Shown here: positions 1 through 9,470 of the stretch, piece after piece
Layout of the letters: the number at the start of each line of letters is the position of its first letter
Position numbering within the stretch: the first letter of the stretch is position 1
DNA from: Streptomyces sp. SLBN-118
GTDB taxonomy: Bacteria; Actinomycetota; Actinomycetes; Streptomycetales; Streptomycetaceae
NCBI RefSeq assembly: GCF_006715635.1
Contig: NZ_VFNP01000001.1
Location: forward strand, 620,001-684,000
Direction: 5' to 3'
DNA length: 64,000 nt
Translations under genes and position numbers: made by a program
Notes under the pieces: model-generated
What the model was told of the DNA's origin: nothing
The model's database searches: none
What the model saw: only the letters and a program-made list of their open reading frames with translations

Positions 1-326
1 GACCCAGTCGCATCATGAGCGTCGACGGCGGCAGGCGGATGGATGCCGAGTGCGCCCATGGCCCGGTCGAGCGCCCGGGCACGCTCGTCCGGCAGATCCG
101 GCGCGGTGAGGACCGTGACGGCCTGCAGACCGTGCAGCTCCGCCGCGCGTGCCAGTACGTCGCCGACCAGAGGCGCGCGCAGATGCGCCGCGCCGATCGC
201 CGGGGCGGACGTCGTGTCTGTCGCGGCGTCGATGCCCGGCAGGTGGACGCAGATACGCAGCAGATGGCGATGCCCCGGGGGAATCTCCGCGAGGCGGCCG
301 GTGCGGGTGTCGGCGATACGCAGCAT
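1..326 (-). CDS. Conserved hypothetical protein, 3' end outside window
   Basis: An open frame runs on the minus strand from an ATG at 326 to the left edge with no stop, giving at least 108 residues beginning MLRIADTRTG. Codon use has the strong GC3 bias of the neighbouring genes and no in-frame stop interrupts it. I do not recognise a domain; the Leu-Leu-Arg-Ile core followed by an LVGDVLARAAELHG helix and a VTVLTAP strand looks like an alpha/beta fold. It is divergent from the gene starting at 525, so the two share the 327-524 interval as promoter space. The function is unknown and the C-terminus is missing. Confidence 0.6.
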   Translation of the reverse strand, partial: MLRIADTRTGRLAEIPPGHRHLLRICVHLPGIDAATDTTSAPAIGAAHLRAPLVGDVLARAAELHGLQAVTVLTAPDLPDERARALDRAMGALGIHPPAAVDAHDATG

Positions 327-524
327 GTTCTGGAGGCTAGTCGCGGAAACCTCCCGTGCGCGGGATGCCGGACCACGCCGCCGCGAACCACTGGGGGTCG
401 GTGCGGTGCCACCGGGCCATGGTCGGCGCACACTGAAGGTGCGCACAGCGCGCCGGTTACGGGGCTCACCGCACCTGTTGATCTTCCACTACGAGATCTG
501 GCCGGGCTGTGACCAGGAGGAGCC

Positions 525-1070
525 ATGCCCGAACATGCCGCTCAGGACCCTCCGTCCCGCATATTCGTTGTCACACAGGATCTGCTGCACCGCGCGGCCC
601 GCGTGCTCGGGCACCGGCGGCCTGCCGGAGCTACGACTCCGCTGCGGCCCGCTCGGTCCGAGCAGCTCAGAACGCTCGCGGACGTGCTCGACGCGGCGGT
701 CGCCGCACAGCCTCTGGCGGACCGGCTGGTGGCCGCGTGCGGAGAGCCGGAGCCGGTACCGGGTGCCGTCGCCATAGCGGCCGGTGAGCAGGTGGTGGTC
801 TATCACCGGCTGCGGGGGATGGTGCGCGCCCTGCCCGCGGACGACGACGTCGCCGAGGTCAGCGAACGCGCCGTACGACTGCTGTCCTACCACCAGTGGA
901 TGCTGCACCAGTCGCTCGTCTTCGCCTTCACCACGAACCCGGACTCCCGTGTGGAGGCCGGGCGGCTCCAGTTGAACGGGCTGGGAGCACCTGCCGACGC
1001 TCTTCGCGAGCTGCGCGACCAGGTCCGGGCCGCCGCGGACGGTGTTCCGGACGGGAAGAGCAGGTCATGA
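525..1070 (+). CDS. Hypothetical protein, 181 aa
   Basis: The ATG at 525 is preceded by a strong AGGAGG site at 515-520, which fixes the start. The 181-residue product has no signal peptide or membrane segment. It has an alanine- and arginine-rich N-terminal half and an ordered-looking C-terminal half with a histidine-rich SYHQWMLHQS stretch followed by a helix. I do not recognise the family. It is transcribed away from the partial gene at the left edge, and the next gene is convergent. The coding call rests on the ribosome site, GC3 bias and length. Confidence 0.6.
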   Translation: MPEHAAQDPPSRIFVVTQDLLHRAARVLGHRRPAGATTPLRPARSEQLRTLADVLDAAVAAQPLADRLVAACGEPEPVPGAVAIAAGEQVVVYHRLRGMVRALPADDDVAEVSERAVRLLSYHQWMLHQSLVFAFTTNPDSRVEAGRLQLNGLGAPADALRELRDQVRAAADGVPDGKSRS

Positions 1071-1130
1071 CGGGGAGGCCGTGACGGAGAGGCCGTGACG
1101 GGCAGAAGCCTGTCGTCCGGGCGGACAGAC

Positions 1131-1679
1131 CTACGCCCCGGTGACAGCGGCGCCTTGGCAGATCGGGCATCGGCCCCTGCCGTCCCACCCTTCCCATCCG
1201 AAATCCTCGGGCGCGAGCGGTTTTCCTTCCAACTCCCTGCGCACGGCGACCCGATAAATCCAGACCGCACCGATGTAGGGGTGGTAGGCATCGTGGAAGA
1301 CGGGTGATGTCAGCGACGCACCTGTCGCGACCGTCCGTTGCAGAGCACGGAGTTGCTGGAACATCGCCTGCCCGGCAGCGGCGACATCGGTGGTCGCGTC
1401 GATGAAGAGCCGTTCCCGTACTTCATGGATCGCCGCATCGCTCAGTGCCGCGCGGGCCGCCGCGTCCGGGTCGGCCTCGGCGCCCGGGGCCTGTGCGATC
1501 TGGCGCAGCCGCGCGTGGCAGTCACCGGCGGCGGTGATGAACTCGATGTACACGGCCCGCCGCCGCTCCCCCACCCCACGATCCTGTTCGTGGCGATGGC
1601 GAAGGTAGTCGGCCAGAACGGTGCCGGAAATGGCGATGGTGCCACCGCTGACGGCGGCGACGAGTGTCCCCCAGTCCAC
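1131..1679 (-). CDS. Small membrane-anchored hypothetical protein
   Basis: A GTG at 1679 with GGGGGAG just upstream is the best start; the frame stays open further upstream, but that part has no ribosome site. The 182-residue product begins with one hydrophobic segment (about residues 5-25), followed by a basic turn (RHRHEQ) and a long helical cytoplasmic-looking region. Near the C-terminus is a CPIC pair that could bind a metal. This layout, one N-terminal membrane helix then a charged helical body, is common among uncharacterised actinobacterial proteins. No function can be assigned. It is divergent from the protease gene at 1902. Confidence 0.6.
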   Translation of the reverse strand: MDWGTLVAAVSGGTIAISGTVLADYLRHRHEQDRGVGERRRAVYIEFITAAGDCHARLRQIAQAPGAEADPDAAARAALSDAAIHEVRERLFIDATTDVAAAGQAMFQQLRALQRTVATGASLTSPVFHDAYHPYIGAVWIYRVAVRRELEGKPLAPEDFGWEGWDGRGRCPICQGAAVTGA

Positions 1680-1821
1680 GTCTCCCCCAGAAGTGATCAA
1701 CGTCAAAGCCTGGAATCTACGCGTGCCTTGGCGCGCTCCGCAGAGTGGGGTCACTCGCCGAGTAACGGACAACACTGGCTTGAATTCGGACAAGAGTTGG
1801 TCAAAAAGTTGTGAGGTAATT

Positions 1822-1838
1822 GTTGACACTCCGTCAAC
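1822..1838. promoter_or_regulatory. Inverted repeat with TTGACA-like box upstream of the protease gene
   Basis: GTTGAC (1822-1827) and GTCAAC (1833-1838) form a perfect dyad with a 5-base spacer, about 65 bases before the protease start. The left arm overlaps a TTGACA that could be a -35 element, although no good -10 box lies at the right distance. It may be an operator for an unknown regulator of the protease gene or the divergent gene. Confidence 0.3.
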
Positions 1839-1901
1839 TTCGTTCGTTTGGTGACACGCTCGTGGGGTTCAACCCCCCACAGGACGAACAACGGAGATCG
1901 C

Positions 1902-3458
1902 ATGACCCCCCACAAGAACTCCCGGCGCGCCGCTGCCCTCGTAGCCACGGCCGCCATGGTGGTCGTCGGCGTACAGACTGCTTCCGCCACCACCGCACCC
2001 AACCGGGCGGACGACCCCACCCCCGCCCCGACGAGCGTGTCCGCGCGTGCCGCTGCCATCAAGTCCGCTCAGGCCGACGCCAGTTCGGCCGCCGAACGGC
2101 TCGGCCTCGGCACCAAGGAGAAGCTCGTCGTCCGTGACGTCATCAAGGACGCCGACGGCACCGTGCACACCCGCTACGAGCGCACGTACGCCGGGCTGCC
2201 CGTTCTCGGCGGTGACCTCGTCACGCACACCGCCGCGAACGGCACGCTCAAGAGCGTGGACAAGGCGAACGACGCACAGATATCGGTGGCGGGCACCGAC
2301 ACCGCACGCAAGGCCGCTGCCGGCGCCCGCAAGGTGATCTGGGCGGGCGACGGCAAGCCCGTCCTCGCCTTCGAGACCGTCAAGACCGGTGTGCAGAAGG
2401 ACGGTACGCCCAGCAGGCTGCACATCATCACGGACGCCACCACGGGCAGGAAGCTCCACCAGTACGAGGCCATCGAGACCGGCACCGGCGCCAGCCAGTA
2501 CAGCGGCGAGGTCCCCCTTACCACCACCAAGAACGGTTCCGGATTCGAGCTCACCGACGGCGAGCGCGGAGGCCACAAGACGTACGACCTCAACCAGGGC
2601 CAGAGCGGAACCGGCAAGCTGCTCACGGACGACGACGACAAGTGGGGCAGCGGCAGCAACGACAACCGGCAGACCGCCGGCGTCGACGCCGCCTACGGCG
2701 CGGCCGTGACATGGGACTTCTACAAGGCCGAACTCGGCCGCAGCGGTATCGCGGGCGACGGCAAGGCCGCGTACTCCCGGGTCCACTACGGCCAGTCGTA
2801 CGTCAACGCCTTCTGGGACGACAGCTGCTTCTGCATGACGTACGGCGACGGCGAGGGCGACAAGAAGTCCCTCACCGAGCTCGACGTGGCCGGGCACGAG
2901 ATGAGCCACGGCCTGACCTCCCGTACCGCGGGCCTCGAGTACAGCGGTGAGTCGGGCGGTCTCAACGAGGCGACCAGCGACATCTTCGGCACCTCGGTCG
3001 AGTTCTTCGCCAACAACAAGGAGGACGTCGGCGACTACCTCATCGGCGAAAGGATCGACATCAACGGCGACGGCACGCCGCTGCGCTACATGGACAAGCC
3101 CAGCAAGGACGGAAAGTCGCTGGACGCCTGGAAGGAAGGCGCCGGGGATGTGGACGTCCACTACTCCTCCGGCATCGCGAACCACTTCTTCTACCTGCTG
3201 TCCGAGGGCAGCGGCAAGAAGACGATCAACGGGGTCGACTACGACTCGCCGACCTCGGACGGCTCGACGGTCACCGGGATCGGCCGGGACAAGGCCTACA
3301 AGATCTGGTACAAGGCACTCACCACGTACATGACCTCGAAGACCGACTACAAGGCTGCCCGTGAGGCGACCGTGAAGGCGGCCAACGACCTGTACGGCAC
3401 GGACGGCACGGAGGCGAAGACGGTCGCCGCCGCCTGGGGCGCGGTCAACGTGAAGTAA
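1902..3458 (+). CDS. Secreted M4 family (thermolysin-type) neutral metalloprotease
   Basis: This is a 518-residue zinc endopeptidase precursor. The ATG at 1902 follows a GGAG site and opens a twin-basic signal peptide (SRRAAALVATAAMVVVG) ending at an Ala-rich site near residue 28. Residues about 40-200 look like the FTP/PepSY propeptide that folds and inhibits the enzyme. The catalytic part carries HEMSH (first His at residue 332), the HExxH zinc site, followed by GGLNEATSD, which gives the third zinc ligand Glu. The length fits Streptomyces M4 proteases. It should act outside the cell in protein scavenging. It is monocistronic, with hairpins after the stop. Confidence 0.93.
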   Translation: MTPHKNSRRAAALVATAAMVVVGVQTASATTAPNRADDPTPAPTSVSARAAAIKSAQADASSAAERLGLGTKEKLVVRDVIKDADGTVHTRYERTYAGLPVLGGDLVTHTAANGTLKSVDKANDAQISVAGTDTARKAAAGARKVIWAGDGKPVLAFETVKTGVQKDGTPSRLHIITDATTGRKLHQYEAIETGTGASQYSGEVPLTTTKNGSGFELTDGERGGHKTYDLNQGQSGTGKLLTDDDDKWGSGSNDNRQTAGVDAAYGAAVTWDFYKAELGRSGIAGDGKAAYSRVHYGQSYVNAFWDDSCFCMTYGDGEGDKKSLTELDVAGHEMSHGLTSRTAGLEYSGESGGLNEATSDIFGTSVEFFANNKEDVGDYLIGERIDINGDGTPLRYMDKPSKDGKSLDAWKEGAGDVDVHYSSGIANHFFYLLSEGSGKKTINGVDYDSPTSDGSTVTGIGRDKAYKIWYKALTTYMTSKTDYKAAREATVKAANDLYGTDGTEAKTVAAAWGAVNVK

Positions 3459-3461
3459 CCG

Positions 3462-3534
3462 GCGTCCGCCCGGACGCTTCGCCGTGGCGGTGGGTGCTGT
3501 TTCGGCCTTGGACGATGCCGTGGAAGGCATCGTC
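3462..3534 (+). terminator. Tandem hairpins after the protease gene
   Basis: Two short stems follow the protease stop: GCGTCC/GGACGC at 3462-3477 and GACGATGCC/GGCATCGTC at 3511-3534. They lie before the antiporter ribosome site and probably terminate protease transcription. No U-run is evident, as is usual in Streptomyces. Confidence 0.5.
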
Positions 3535-3626
3535 GCCCACCGCTTCGGTGCCAGGCGGCGCCGTATGAGGCACATGGATCCGCGCGACGGCAGGCTCGAG
3601 GGCCGGGTACGGGAGAGAATCACCGG

Positions 3627-5516
3627 GTGACCGAACCCTCAGCGGCGCCCAGCATGTCCGCGCAGACCGTGTGCGGCGACGAGATGCGGACGCCGTGGCG
3701 CCACTTCCTGCGGACCGAGACGGGCAGTGCCACATTCCTGCTGGCCGCCGTGGTAGCGGCGCTGGTCTGGGCAAATGCCGCGCCCGGCTCCTACGAGGCC
3801 TTCTGGGGAACCCACCTGTCGGTGCAGCTCGCTTCCCACGGCGTGTCGCTCGACCTGCGCGGGTGGGTCAACAGCGGTCTGATGACCCTGTTCTTCTTCG
3901 TCGTCGGCCTCGAAGCCCGGCGGGAGTTCGACATGGGGGAACTGCGCGAACGGCGACGCGTCACGCTGCCACTGCTCGTCGGCATCGCGGGCATGATCGT
4001 TCCGGTGGTCATCTTTCTCGTTGTCAACGGCGGCCACGCCTCGGTGCACGGCTGGGGCGTCGCGATGTCCACCGACACTGCCTTCGCCCTCGGCATGCTG
4101 GCCCTGCTGGGTTCGCGCCTGCCGGCCGGCCTCAGAGTCTTCATCCTCACGGTCACCGTCGTCGACGACTTCGTCGCGCTCGGCGTCATCGCGGTCGCCT
4201 ACAGTGACAGCATCGTCGTCCCGGCGCTACTGGTGGCGCTGGGCATCTTCGGCGGCATTCTGGTGCTGAGGGGCGCAGGCGTACGCCGGGGTCCGGTGTA
4301 CGCGCTGCTCTCGATCGCGACCTGGACGGCGATGCTGAAGTCCGGCGTCGACCCTGTGGTCACCGGTCTGGCGGTCGGGCTGCTCACGTACGCGTATCCG
4401 GCGGCCAGGAGCGACCTGGAGCGGGCAAGCGGACTGTTCCGGCTGTTCCGTGAGCAGCCGACACCGGAGCTCGAGCGCTCCGTACGGCAGGGACTGGCCT
4501 CGGCCATCTCGCCGAACGAGCGGCTGCAGCGGATGTTCCACCCATGGACGAGCTATGTGATCGTGCCGCTGTTCGCGCTGGCCAACACGGGCATCCCCAT
4601 CAGCACCGAGCAGCTGTCGCGCGCGGCGCACTCGCCCCTCACGCTGGGCATCCTGCTCGGCTTGGTCCTGGGCAAGCCGATCGCCGTTCTCGCTACGTCG
4701 TGGCTGGCGAGCCGGTTCAGCCACGGGCAACTGCGTCCGCCGGTCGGCTGGGGCGCGACGGCGGCCGGCGGCACCATCGCGGGCGTCGGATTCACCGTGT
4801 CCCTGCTGATCGCGACCCTCGCCTTCAGCGGCGACCAGCTGGAAGAGGCGAAGATCGGCATCCTCAGCGCGGTGATCTGCGCCTTCGCCCTCACCTGGGC
4901 GGTCACGGCCGTGATCGGGCTGCTGCCCCGCCGTACGCAGATTCGTGCGCTGCTGGGCGCCCAGGAGGGCATCGTCGACCTCGCCGCACCTGTCGACCCC
5001 GAACGCGACCACATCCGCGGAAGCGCGGGCGCCTCGGTAACCGTGGTCGAGTACGGCGACTTCGAATGCCCGTACTGCGGTCAGGCGGAACCCGTCGTCC
5101 GCGCTCTCCTGGCCGACTTCGGGGATGTCCGCTACGTCTGGCGGCACCTGCCGCTGACCGACGTCCACCCCCGGGCCCAGCTCGCCGCGGAAGCGTCCGA
5201 GGCCGCGGCCGCACAGGACGCCTTCTGGCAGATGCACGACCTGCTCATGGAACGCCAGGAGGCACTGAAGCCCTCGGATCTCGTCCTCCACGCGCAGGAG
5301 ATCGGTCTGGACGTCGAGCGTTTCCAGCGCGACCTGCGCACGCGGAGGGGCGCGGCGCGGGTGGCCGAGGACGTGGAGTCCGCCGACCTCAGCGGCGTGT
5401 CCGGGACACCGACCTTCTTCATCAACGGGATCCGCCACCACGGCGCCTACGACATCGGCCACCTGTCCGCGGCGGTACGAACCGCCCGCCAGCGCGCAGC
5501 CGTGCGCCAGGCATAG
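3627..5516 (+). CDS. nhaA: NhaA-type Na+/H+ antiporter fused to a DsbA-like thioredoxin domain
   Basis: Residues about 15-435 form an NhaA antiporter with about 12 membrane segments. They include the STDTAFALG helix and the VVDD pair that corresponds to the two transport aspartates of E. coli NhaA. Residues about 450-625 are a soluble thioredoxin-fold domain of DsbA/NhaA-C type, with a CPYC active site in [10 protein letters not shown] and a cis-Pro loop (SGTPTFF). The antiporter exchanges sodium for protons at the membrane. The role of the redox domain is not established, though such fusions are recurrent in actinobacteria. A GTG at 3627 with GGGAGAG is taken as the start; an ATG at 3654 is possible. 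Confidence 0.92.
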   Translation: MTEPSAAPSMSAQTVCGDEMRTPWRHFLRTETGSATFLLAAVVAALVWANAAPGSYEAFWGTHLSVQLASHGVSLDLRGWVNSGLMTLFFFVVGLEARREFDMGELRERRRVTLPLLVGIAGMIVPVVIFLVVNGGHASVHGWGVAMSTDTAFALGMLALLGSRLPAGLRVFILTVTVVDDFVALGVIAVAYSDSIVVPALLVALGIFGGILVLRGAGVRRGPVYALLSIATWTAMLKSGVDPVVTGLAVGLLTYAYPAARSDLERASGLFRLFREQPTPELERSVRQGLASAISPNERLQRMFHPWTSYVIVPLFALANTGIPISTEQLSRAAHSPLTLGILLGLVLGKPIAVLATSWLASRFSHGQLRPPVGWGATAAGGTIAGVGFTVSLLIATLAFSGDQLEEAKIGILSAVICAFALTWAVTAVIGLLPRRTQIRALLGAQEGIVDLAAPVDPERDHIRGSAGASVTVVEYGDFECPYCGQAEPVVRALLADFGDVRYVWRHLPLTDVHPRAQLAAEASEAAAAQDAFWQMHDLLMERQEALKPSDLVLHAQEIGLDVERFQRDLRTRRGAARVAEDVESADLSGVSGTPTFFINGIRHHGAYDIGHLSAAVRTARQRAAVRQA

Positions 5517-5571
5517 GGCGTGAAGGCTTCCCCGGTTGCGTGGCGACCGCACCTGTCTCATAGTCCGAGGC

Positions 5572-6936
5572 ATGGACGCGCGGGAGACAGCGCTTCATCA
5601 GGCGTACGACCATGCCGTCCGCTGGCTGGCGAGCCTGTCCGATCGCCCGGTTCCGGCTCGCGCCTCGGTCGACGAGATCGTGCGTGCGCTCGGTGCCGAG
5701 CTGCCGGAGGGTCCAAGCGCTCCCGCCGATGTCGTCGACCTGCTGGCCGGCGCCTGCGAGCCGGGGCTCACCGCCTTTCCCAGCGGCCGCTTCTACGGCT
5801 TCGTGGTCGGTGGCAGTGAACCGGCCGCGCTGGCCACCGACTGGCTGGTCAGCGCCTGGGACCAGAACAGCGTGATGCGCGCCGTCTCACCCGCGCACGC
5901 GGCCGCGGAGGACATCGCCGGCGCCTGGCTGCTCGACCTGCTCGGCCTGCCGGCCGACAGCGCCGTCGGCTTCACGACCGGGGCCACGATGTCGAGCTTC
6001 ACCTGCCTCGCCGCGGGACGCGACGCGGTGCTGCGCCGCGCCGGCTGGAACATCGCCCGCGACGGGCTCGCCGGCGGACCACCCGTCCATGTCATCGCGG
6101 GCGAGGACCGCCACATGGCCATCGACCTGGCCCTGCGCTACCTGGGGCTCGGCCAAGCCGAACTGGTGGCGTCGGACTACCAGGGACGCATCGAGCCGGA
6201 AGGGCTGAGACAGGCCCTGGCGGCCGGCGGGCAGCGCCCCACGATCGTGATCCTTCAGGCGGGAGACATCCACTCCGGTGCCTTCGACTCCTTCACCGGT
6301 ACGATCCGCGCCGCTCATGAGGCGGACGCATGGGTGCACATCGACGGCGCCTTCGGACTCTGGGCGGCCGCCTCACCCGCGTACGCGCATCTGACGGAGG
6401 GCTGCGCCGAGGCCGACTCGTGGGCCACGGATGCCCACAAGACCCTGAACGTCCCGTACGACTGCGGCCTCGCCATCGTGCGCGACCCGTCCGCGGTACG
6501 GGCGGCGATGGGCCTGCGCGGCGACTACCTCATCCATGACGAGCACGGCGACCCCATCGACAAGGTCCCCGAACTCTCCCGGCGCGGCAGGGCCTTCACC
6601 GTATGGGCAGCGCTCAGGTCGCTGGGCCGGTCCGGAGTGGCCGACCTGATCGACCGGTTGTGCCGGCACGCCTCCACGTTCGCGTCCGGGATTGCCGCGA
6701 TCGACGGGGCGAGCGTGCTCAACGATGTGGTGTTCACCCAGGTCTGCGCCGAGTTCGGCAACGACGAACGGACGGAACAGGTGCTGAACCGCCTGCTCGC
6801 CGACGGCACGGCATGGATCAGCGGCTCCACCTGGCACGGCCGCCGGGTCATGCGGATCTCGGTGAGCAACTGGTCGACGACCGACCAGGACGTGGAGCGC
6901 ACACTGGACGCGATCCGGCGCGCGGCCGCAGCGTGA
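5572..6936 (+). CDS. PLP-dependent group II decarboxylase family protein
   Basis: The 454-residue protein has the fold-type I PLP decarboxylase pattern: TTGATMSS for phosphate binding, an HIDGAFG strand with the Asp that contacts the pyridine nitrogen, and ATDAHK with the Schiff-base lysine. It resembles the aromatic-L-amino-acid and glutamate decarboxylase group, but the substrate cannot be read from the sequence. The ATG at 5572 is chosen because the homology-like part begins there; CGAGG sits only one base upstream, so the message may be leaderless or start at the TTG at 5536. It follows the antiporter by 55 bases and may be read through. Confidence 0.85.
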   Translation: MDARETALHQAYDHAVRWLASLSDRPVPARASVDEIVRALGAELPEGPSAPADVVDLLAGACEPGLTAFPSGRFYGFVVGGSEPAALATDWLVSAWDQNSVMRAVSPAHAAAEDIAGAWLLDLLGLPADSAVGFTTGATMSSFTCLAAGRDAVLRRAGWNIARDGLAGGPPVHVIAGEDRHMAIDLALRYLGLGQAELVASDYQGRIEPEGLRQALAAGGQRPTIVILQAGDIHSGAFDSFTGTIRAAHEADAWVHIDGAFGLWAAASPAYAHLTEGCAEADSWATDAHKTLNVPYDCGLAIVRDPSAVRAAMGLRGDYLIHDEHGDPIDKVPELSRRGRAFTVWAALRSLGRSGVADLIDRLCRHASTFASGIAAIDGASVLNDVVFTQVCAEFGNDERTEQVLNRLLADGTAWISGSTWHGRRVMRISVSNWSTTDQDVERTLDAIRRAAAA

Positions 6937-6966
6937 GCCGTGCCGCCGCCTGTCGCCGGCCGTACC

Positions 6967-8403
6967 TCAGCCGCAGGCCGGTTCCCGCGTCATCGGAGGC
7001 TCAGCGGGCGTCACGGGAACCGGCCCGAAGAGCACGGACCTGGCCACCTTCGGTGCGAACAGCGCGGTGAGCGGCGCTGTCAGGGTCAGCACGGAGCGGA
7101 AGGCCGGGCCCACGACCGGGTCGCCCGGGTAGCGTTGCTGGACGCGGGCCAGATACCAGCCCACCAGGCGGTCCGCCGCCCGGGTGGTGACCGCGTTGCC
7201 CACTGCGCCCGGCATCTTCTTGTCCGCGCCCGCCGAGATGTCCCAGGCCTGGCGCGACGCCTCGAAGAGCGCCTTCTGGACGACGTGTGTCGTCGGCGTA
7301 CGCCGCGGGTGGGCCAGCGCGTCGCGCAGCGCCACCGCACTCATCGCGGCGACCGCCATGCCCTGGCCGTAGATCGGGTTGAACGTGCACAGCGCGTCGC
7401 CCGTTGCGAGGAATCCGGCGGGGCGGCGGCCCGGGCGGTCGTAGCGGCGGCGGAGGTTCGACGTCTGGCGAAAGCCGAAGGGCGGCGTGTCCGGTTCTGC
7501 CTCGCGCATCCAGTCATGGATGAAGGGGTGCGGGAAACGGGCCGCGAACGCCTCGAACCCCTCCTCGTCTATGGGCGGTTCGTCGCCGCGTACGCCCGAC
7601 AGAATCACGAGGTAACGGCCGTCCTCCAGGGGCAGCACGCCGCCCCCGCACACCTGCGAGGGGTTGGGGAAGACGTAATAACCGAGCGAATCGGAGCCGA
7701 GGTTGTCGCTCTTGTTGTGGTAGATCCGAGAGGCGTAGGCGAGACCCGTGTCAATGGTCTCCACCTCCGGGGGCTCGGCGCCGATCGCCGACAGCCACTG
7801 CGAGGCGCGCGAACCGCGTCCCGACGCATCGAGCACCAGGCCGGCTTCGAGCACCTGGGGCTCCTGCCCGACGGCGTGGGGACCCTCGCCGCGGGGGCGC
7901 AGCAGCACACCTCGTACCCGGGAGGCATCGCCGAGCAGCCCGACGGCCTCCGCCGATGTGACCGTCGCGATCGCCGGGTTGGCCAGGACGCGCTCACGGA
8001 CCAGGTGCTCGATCTGTCCGCGGGAGCCGGTGTAGATGTACGAGGTCGGCTCCGTACGCCTGAACCAGCGGCCGCTCTGCCACTGCACCATGTCCGAGGG
8101 CTGGCCGAGCCGGGGCGCGCCAGAAGCCCTCAACTCGGCCATGAAACCCGGCAGTAGAGCCTCGAGGGCGAGCTGTCCGCCCTCGAGCAGCACATGCGCG
8201 TGGCGCCCCTGCGGCACGCCGGCACGCGGTTTGGGGCTCTCGGGAAAGCGGTCGCGCTCGACGATCGTCACCTTGTCGGCGTGCTCGGCGAGTACGTGTG
8301 CCGCCAGCAGCCCGGCCAGGCTGCCCCCGATAACGACGGCGTGGCGCCCTCTCGCGCCCGCCCCCCGTCGCCAACTGCCGTTTTTCTGCCCGTCGTCCAC
8401 CAT
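6967..8403 (-). CDS. FAD-dependent oxidoreductase of the geranylgeranyl reductase/halogenase-like group
   Basis: This 478-residue flavoprotein has an N-terminal Rossmann motif (VVIGGSLAGLLAA) for FAD, an ExxR-like stretch (VERDRFPE) and the late FAD motif around GFLATGDALCTFNPIYGQGM near residue 320. This order is that of p-hydroxybenzoate-hydroxylase-fold enzymes such as halogenases, epoxidases and lipid reductases. There is no WxWxIP flavin halogenase motif, so halogenation is unlikely. The ATG at 8403 follows GAGGGG. It stands alone and converges with the decarboxylase gene. The substrate is unknown. Confidence 0.8.
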   Translation of the reverse strand: MVDDGQKNGSWRRGAGARGRHAVVIGGSLAGLLAAHVLAEHADKVTIVERDRFPESPKPRAGVPQGRHAHVLLEGGQLALEALLPGFMAELRASGAPRLGQPSDMVQWQSGRWFRRTEPTSYIYTGSRGQIEHLVRERVLANPAIATVTSAEAVGLLGDASRVRGVLLRPRGEGPHAVGQEPQVLEAGLVLDASGRGSRASQWLSAIGAEPPEVETIDTGLAYASRIYHNKSDNLGSDSLGYYVFPNPSQVCGGGVLPLEDGRYLVILSGVRGDEPPIDEEGFEAFAARFPHPFIHDWMREAEPDTPPFGFRQTSNLRRRYDRPGRRPAGFLATGDALCTFNPIYGQGMAVAAMSAVALRDALAHPRRTPTTHVVQKALFEASRQAWDISAGADKKMPGAVGNAVTTRAADRLVGWYLARVQQRYPGDPVVGPAFRSVLTLTAPLTALFAPKVARSVLFGPVPVTPAEPPMTREPACG

Positions 8404-8473
8404 GTGCCAGCCCCTCGTGGTCAGCGAGTTGATCCAAGTCTGACCAGTATCCCGGCGCGGAGGGGCAGGCCGG

Positions 8474-9256
8474 TCAGTACGCGCCGTTCACGTTGTCGAT
8501 CGAACCGTACTTGTCGGCGGCGTAGTTGCACGCTGCGGTGATGTTGGCGACCGGGTCGTAGCTGTCCATCGACGTGCCGGGCACGTGGTAGGCGAAGAAG
8601 GTCGGGTCGATGACCTGCAGGAGGCCCTTGGACGGCGTTCCCGCCATGGCGTTGGAGTCCCAGTTGTTGATGGCCAGCGGGTTGCCCGAGGACTCGCGCA
8701 TGATGTTGCGGTGGATGCCGTCATAGCTGCCGGGGATGCGGTGCTTGGCCATGACGTCCAGCGACTCCTTGATCCAGCCGTCGAGGTCGTTCGTGTACGC
8801 CTTCTTCTTCGGCTTCACAGCGGGGGCGCTCTTCCCCGCGGTCAGAGTGGTCGCACGCTTGGAGCGGTTGGCCCGGTCGGCGGCGGGGGCCGCCTTGGCC
8901 TTCTTGCCGATCGTCAGCTTGAGGCCGGGGTGAATCAGCCGCGGGTCACCGCCGATGACCTTGCGGTTGTCCCGGTACAGCTTCTTCCAGCCGCCGCTCA
9001 CGTTGAGCTGGTCCGCAATCTTGGACAGGGAGTCCCCGGCGACGACCGTGTAGGTCGTGGTGCCCGCCTTCTTCGCGAGGACGGAGGCCGTGACGGAGGT
9101 CTTGGCGGCGGGAGCGGACTGCGGTGCCGTCTGCGCGGAGGCCACACTCGCGCCGATCACCGGCAGGACCAGGGCGGTGCCGCCCGCGCCCGCGGCGACG
9201 AGACCGCGGCTGAGTGCACGGGACTTGGGACGGCGATGCTTACCCTTTCCGGGCAT
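8474..9256 (-). CDS. Secreted LysM-domain protein with lytic-transglycosylase-like C-terminus
   Basis: This is a 260-residue exported protein. The ATG at 9256 follows GGAGAGGA. A basic N-terminus (KGKHRRPKSR) leads into a signal peptide to about residue 45. A LysM peptidoglycan-binding domain (YTVVAGDSLSKIADQL, then LIHPGLKLTI) lies near 70-120. A lysine-rich linker precedes a C-terminal SLT/goose-lysozyme-like domain with the catalytic-type ESSGN and SKGLLQVI motifs. It should cleave or remodel peptidoglycan, probably in germination or growth. A c-di-AMP riboswitch lies directly upstream, which matches known control of Streptomyces cell-wall hydrolase genes. Confidence 0.88.
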   Translation of the reverse strand: MPGKGKHRRPKSRALSRGLVAAGAGGTALVLPVIGASVASAQTAPQSAPAAKTSVTASVLAKKAGTTTYTVVAGDSLSKIADQLNVSGGWKKLYRDNRKVIGGDPRLIHPGLKLTIGKKAKAAPAADRANRSKRATTLTAGKSAPAVKPKKKAYTNDLDGWIKESLDVMAKHRIPGSYDGIHRNIMRESSGNPLAINNWDSNAMAGTPSKGLLQVIDPTFFAYHVPGTSMDSYDPVANITAACNYAADKYGSIDNVNGAY

Positions 9257-9267
9257 GGCGAATTCCT

Positions 9268-9470
9268 CTCCGTCGCCTGCGAGGTGAGCTGTCGGGTTCG
9301 GGCTGGAGATGCCCGGCCGCAATTGGCGACTTCACCCCAAGCCGTTCCGCATTCCGGATCGGCGGCTTACCTGGGTCCCCCGCTCCTGCCGTGCGTATGT
9401 CGTAGGTGGTCGGTTTCCGGACGGCGGCAGGATTCGGCGGTCCATCCGGGTTGCGGTGACCGTAAACGAG
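9268..9470 (-). promoter_or_regulatory. c-di-AMP (ydaO/yuaA) riboswitch
   Basis: Read on the minus strand, the leader holds the hallmark blocks of this class in order: GCCGAATCCTGCC, then GAGCGGGGGACCCAGGTAAG, then GGCTTGGGGTGAA, and finally CCCGAACCCGACAG and CTCACCTCGCAGGCG just before the ribosome site. This is the arrangement found upstream of Streptomyces rpf and LysM hydrolase genes. Binding of c-di-AMP is expected to lower expression of the downstream gene. The 3' boundary is firm; the 5' boundary is estimated. Confidence 0.88.

Noticed and set aside
1869..3623. A 584-residue minus-strand frame
   Set aside because: It is antisense to the M4 protease, whose signal peptide, HEMSH and NEATSD motifs are on the plus strand.
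6967..8403. Flavin-dependent halogenase
   Set aside because: The FAD motifs fit, but the WxWxIP motif of halogenases is missing.
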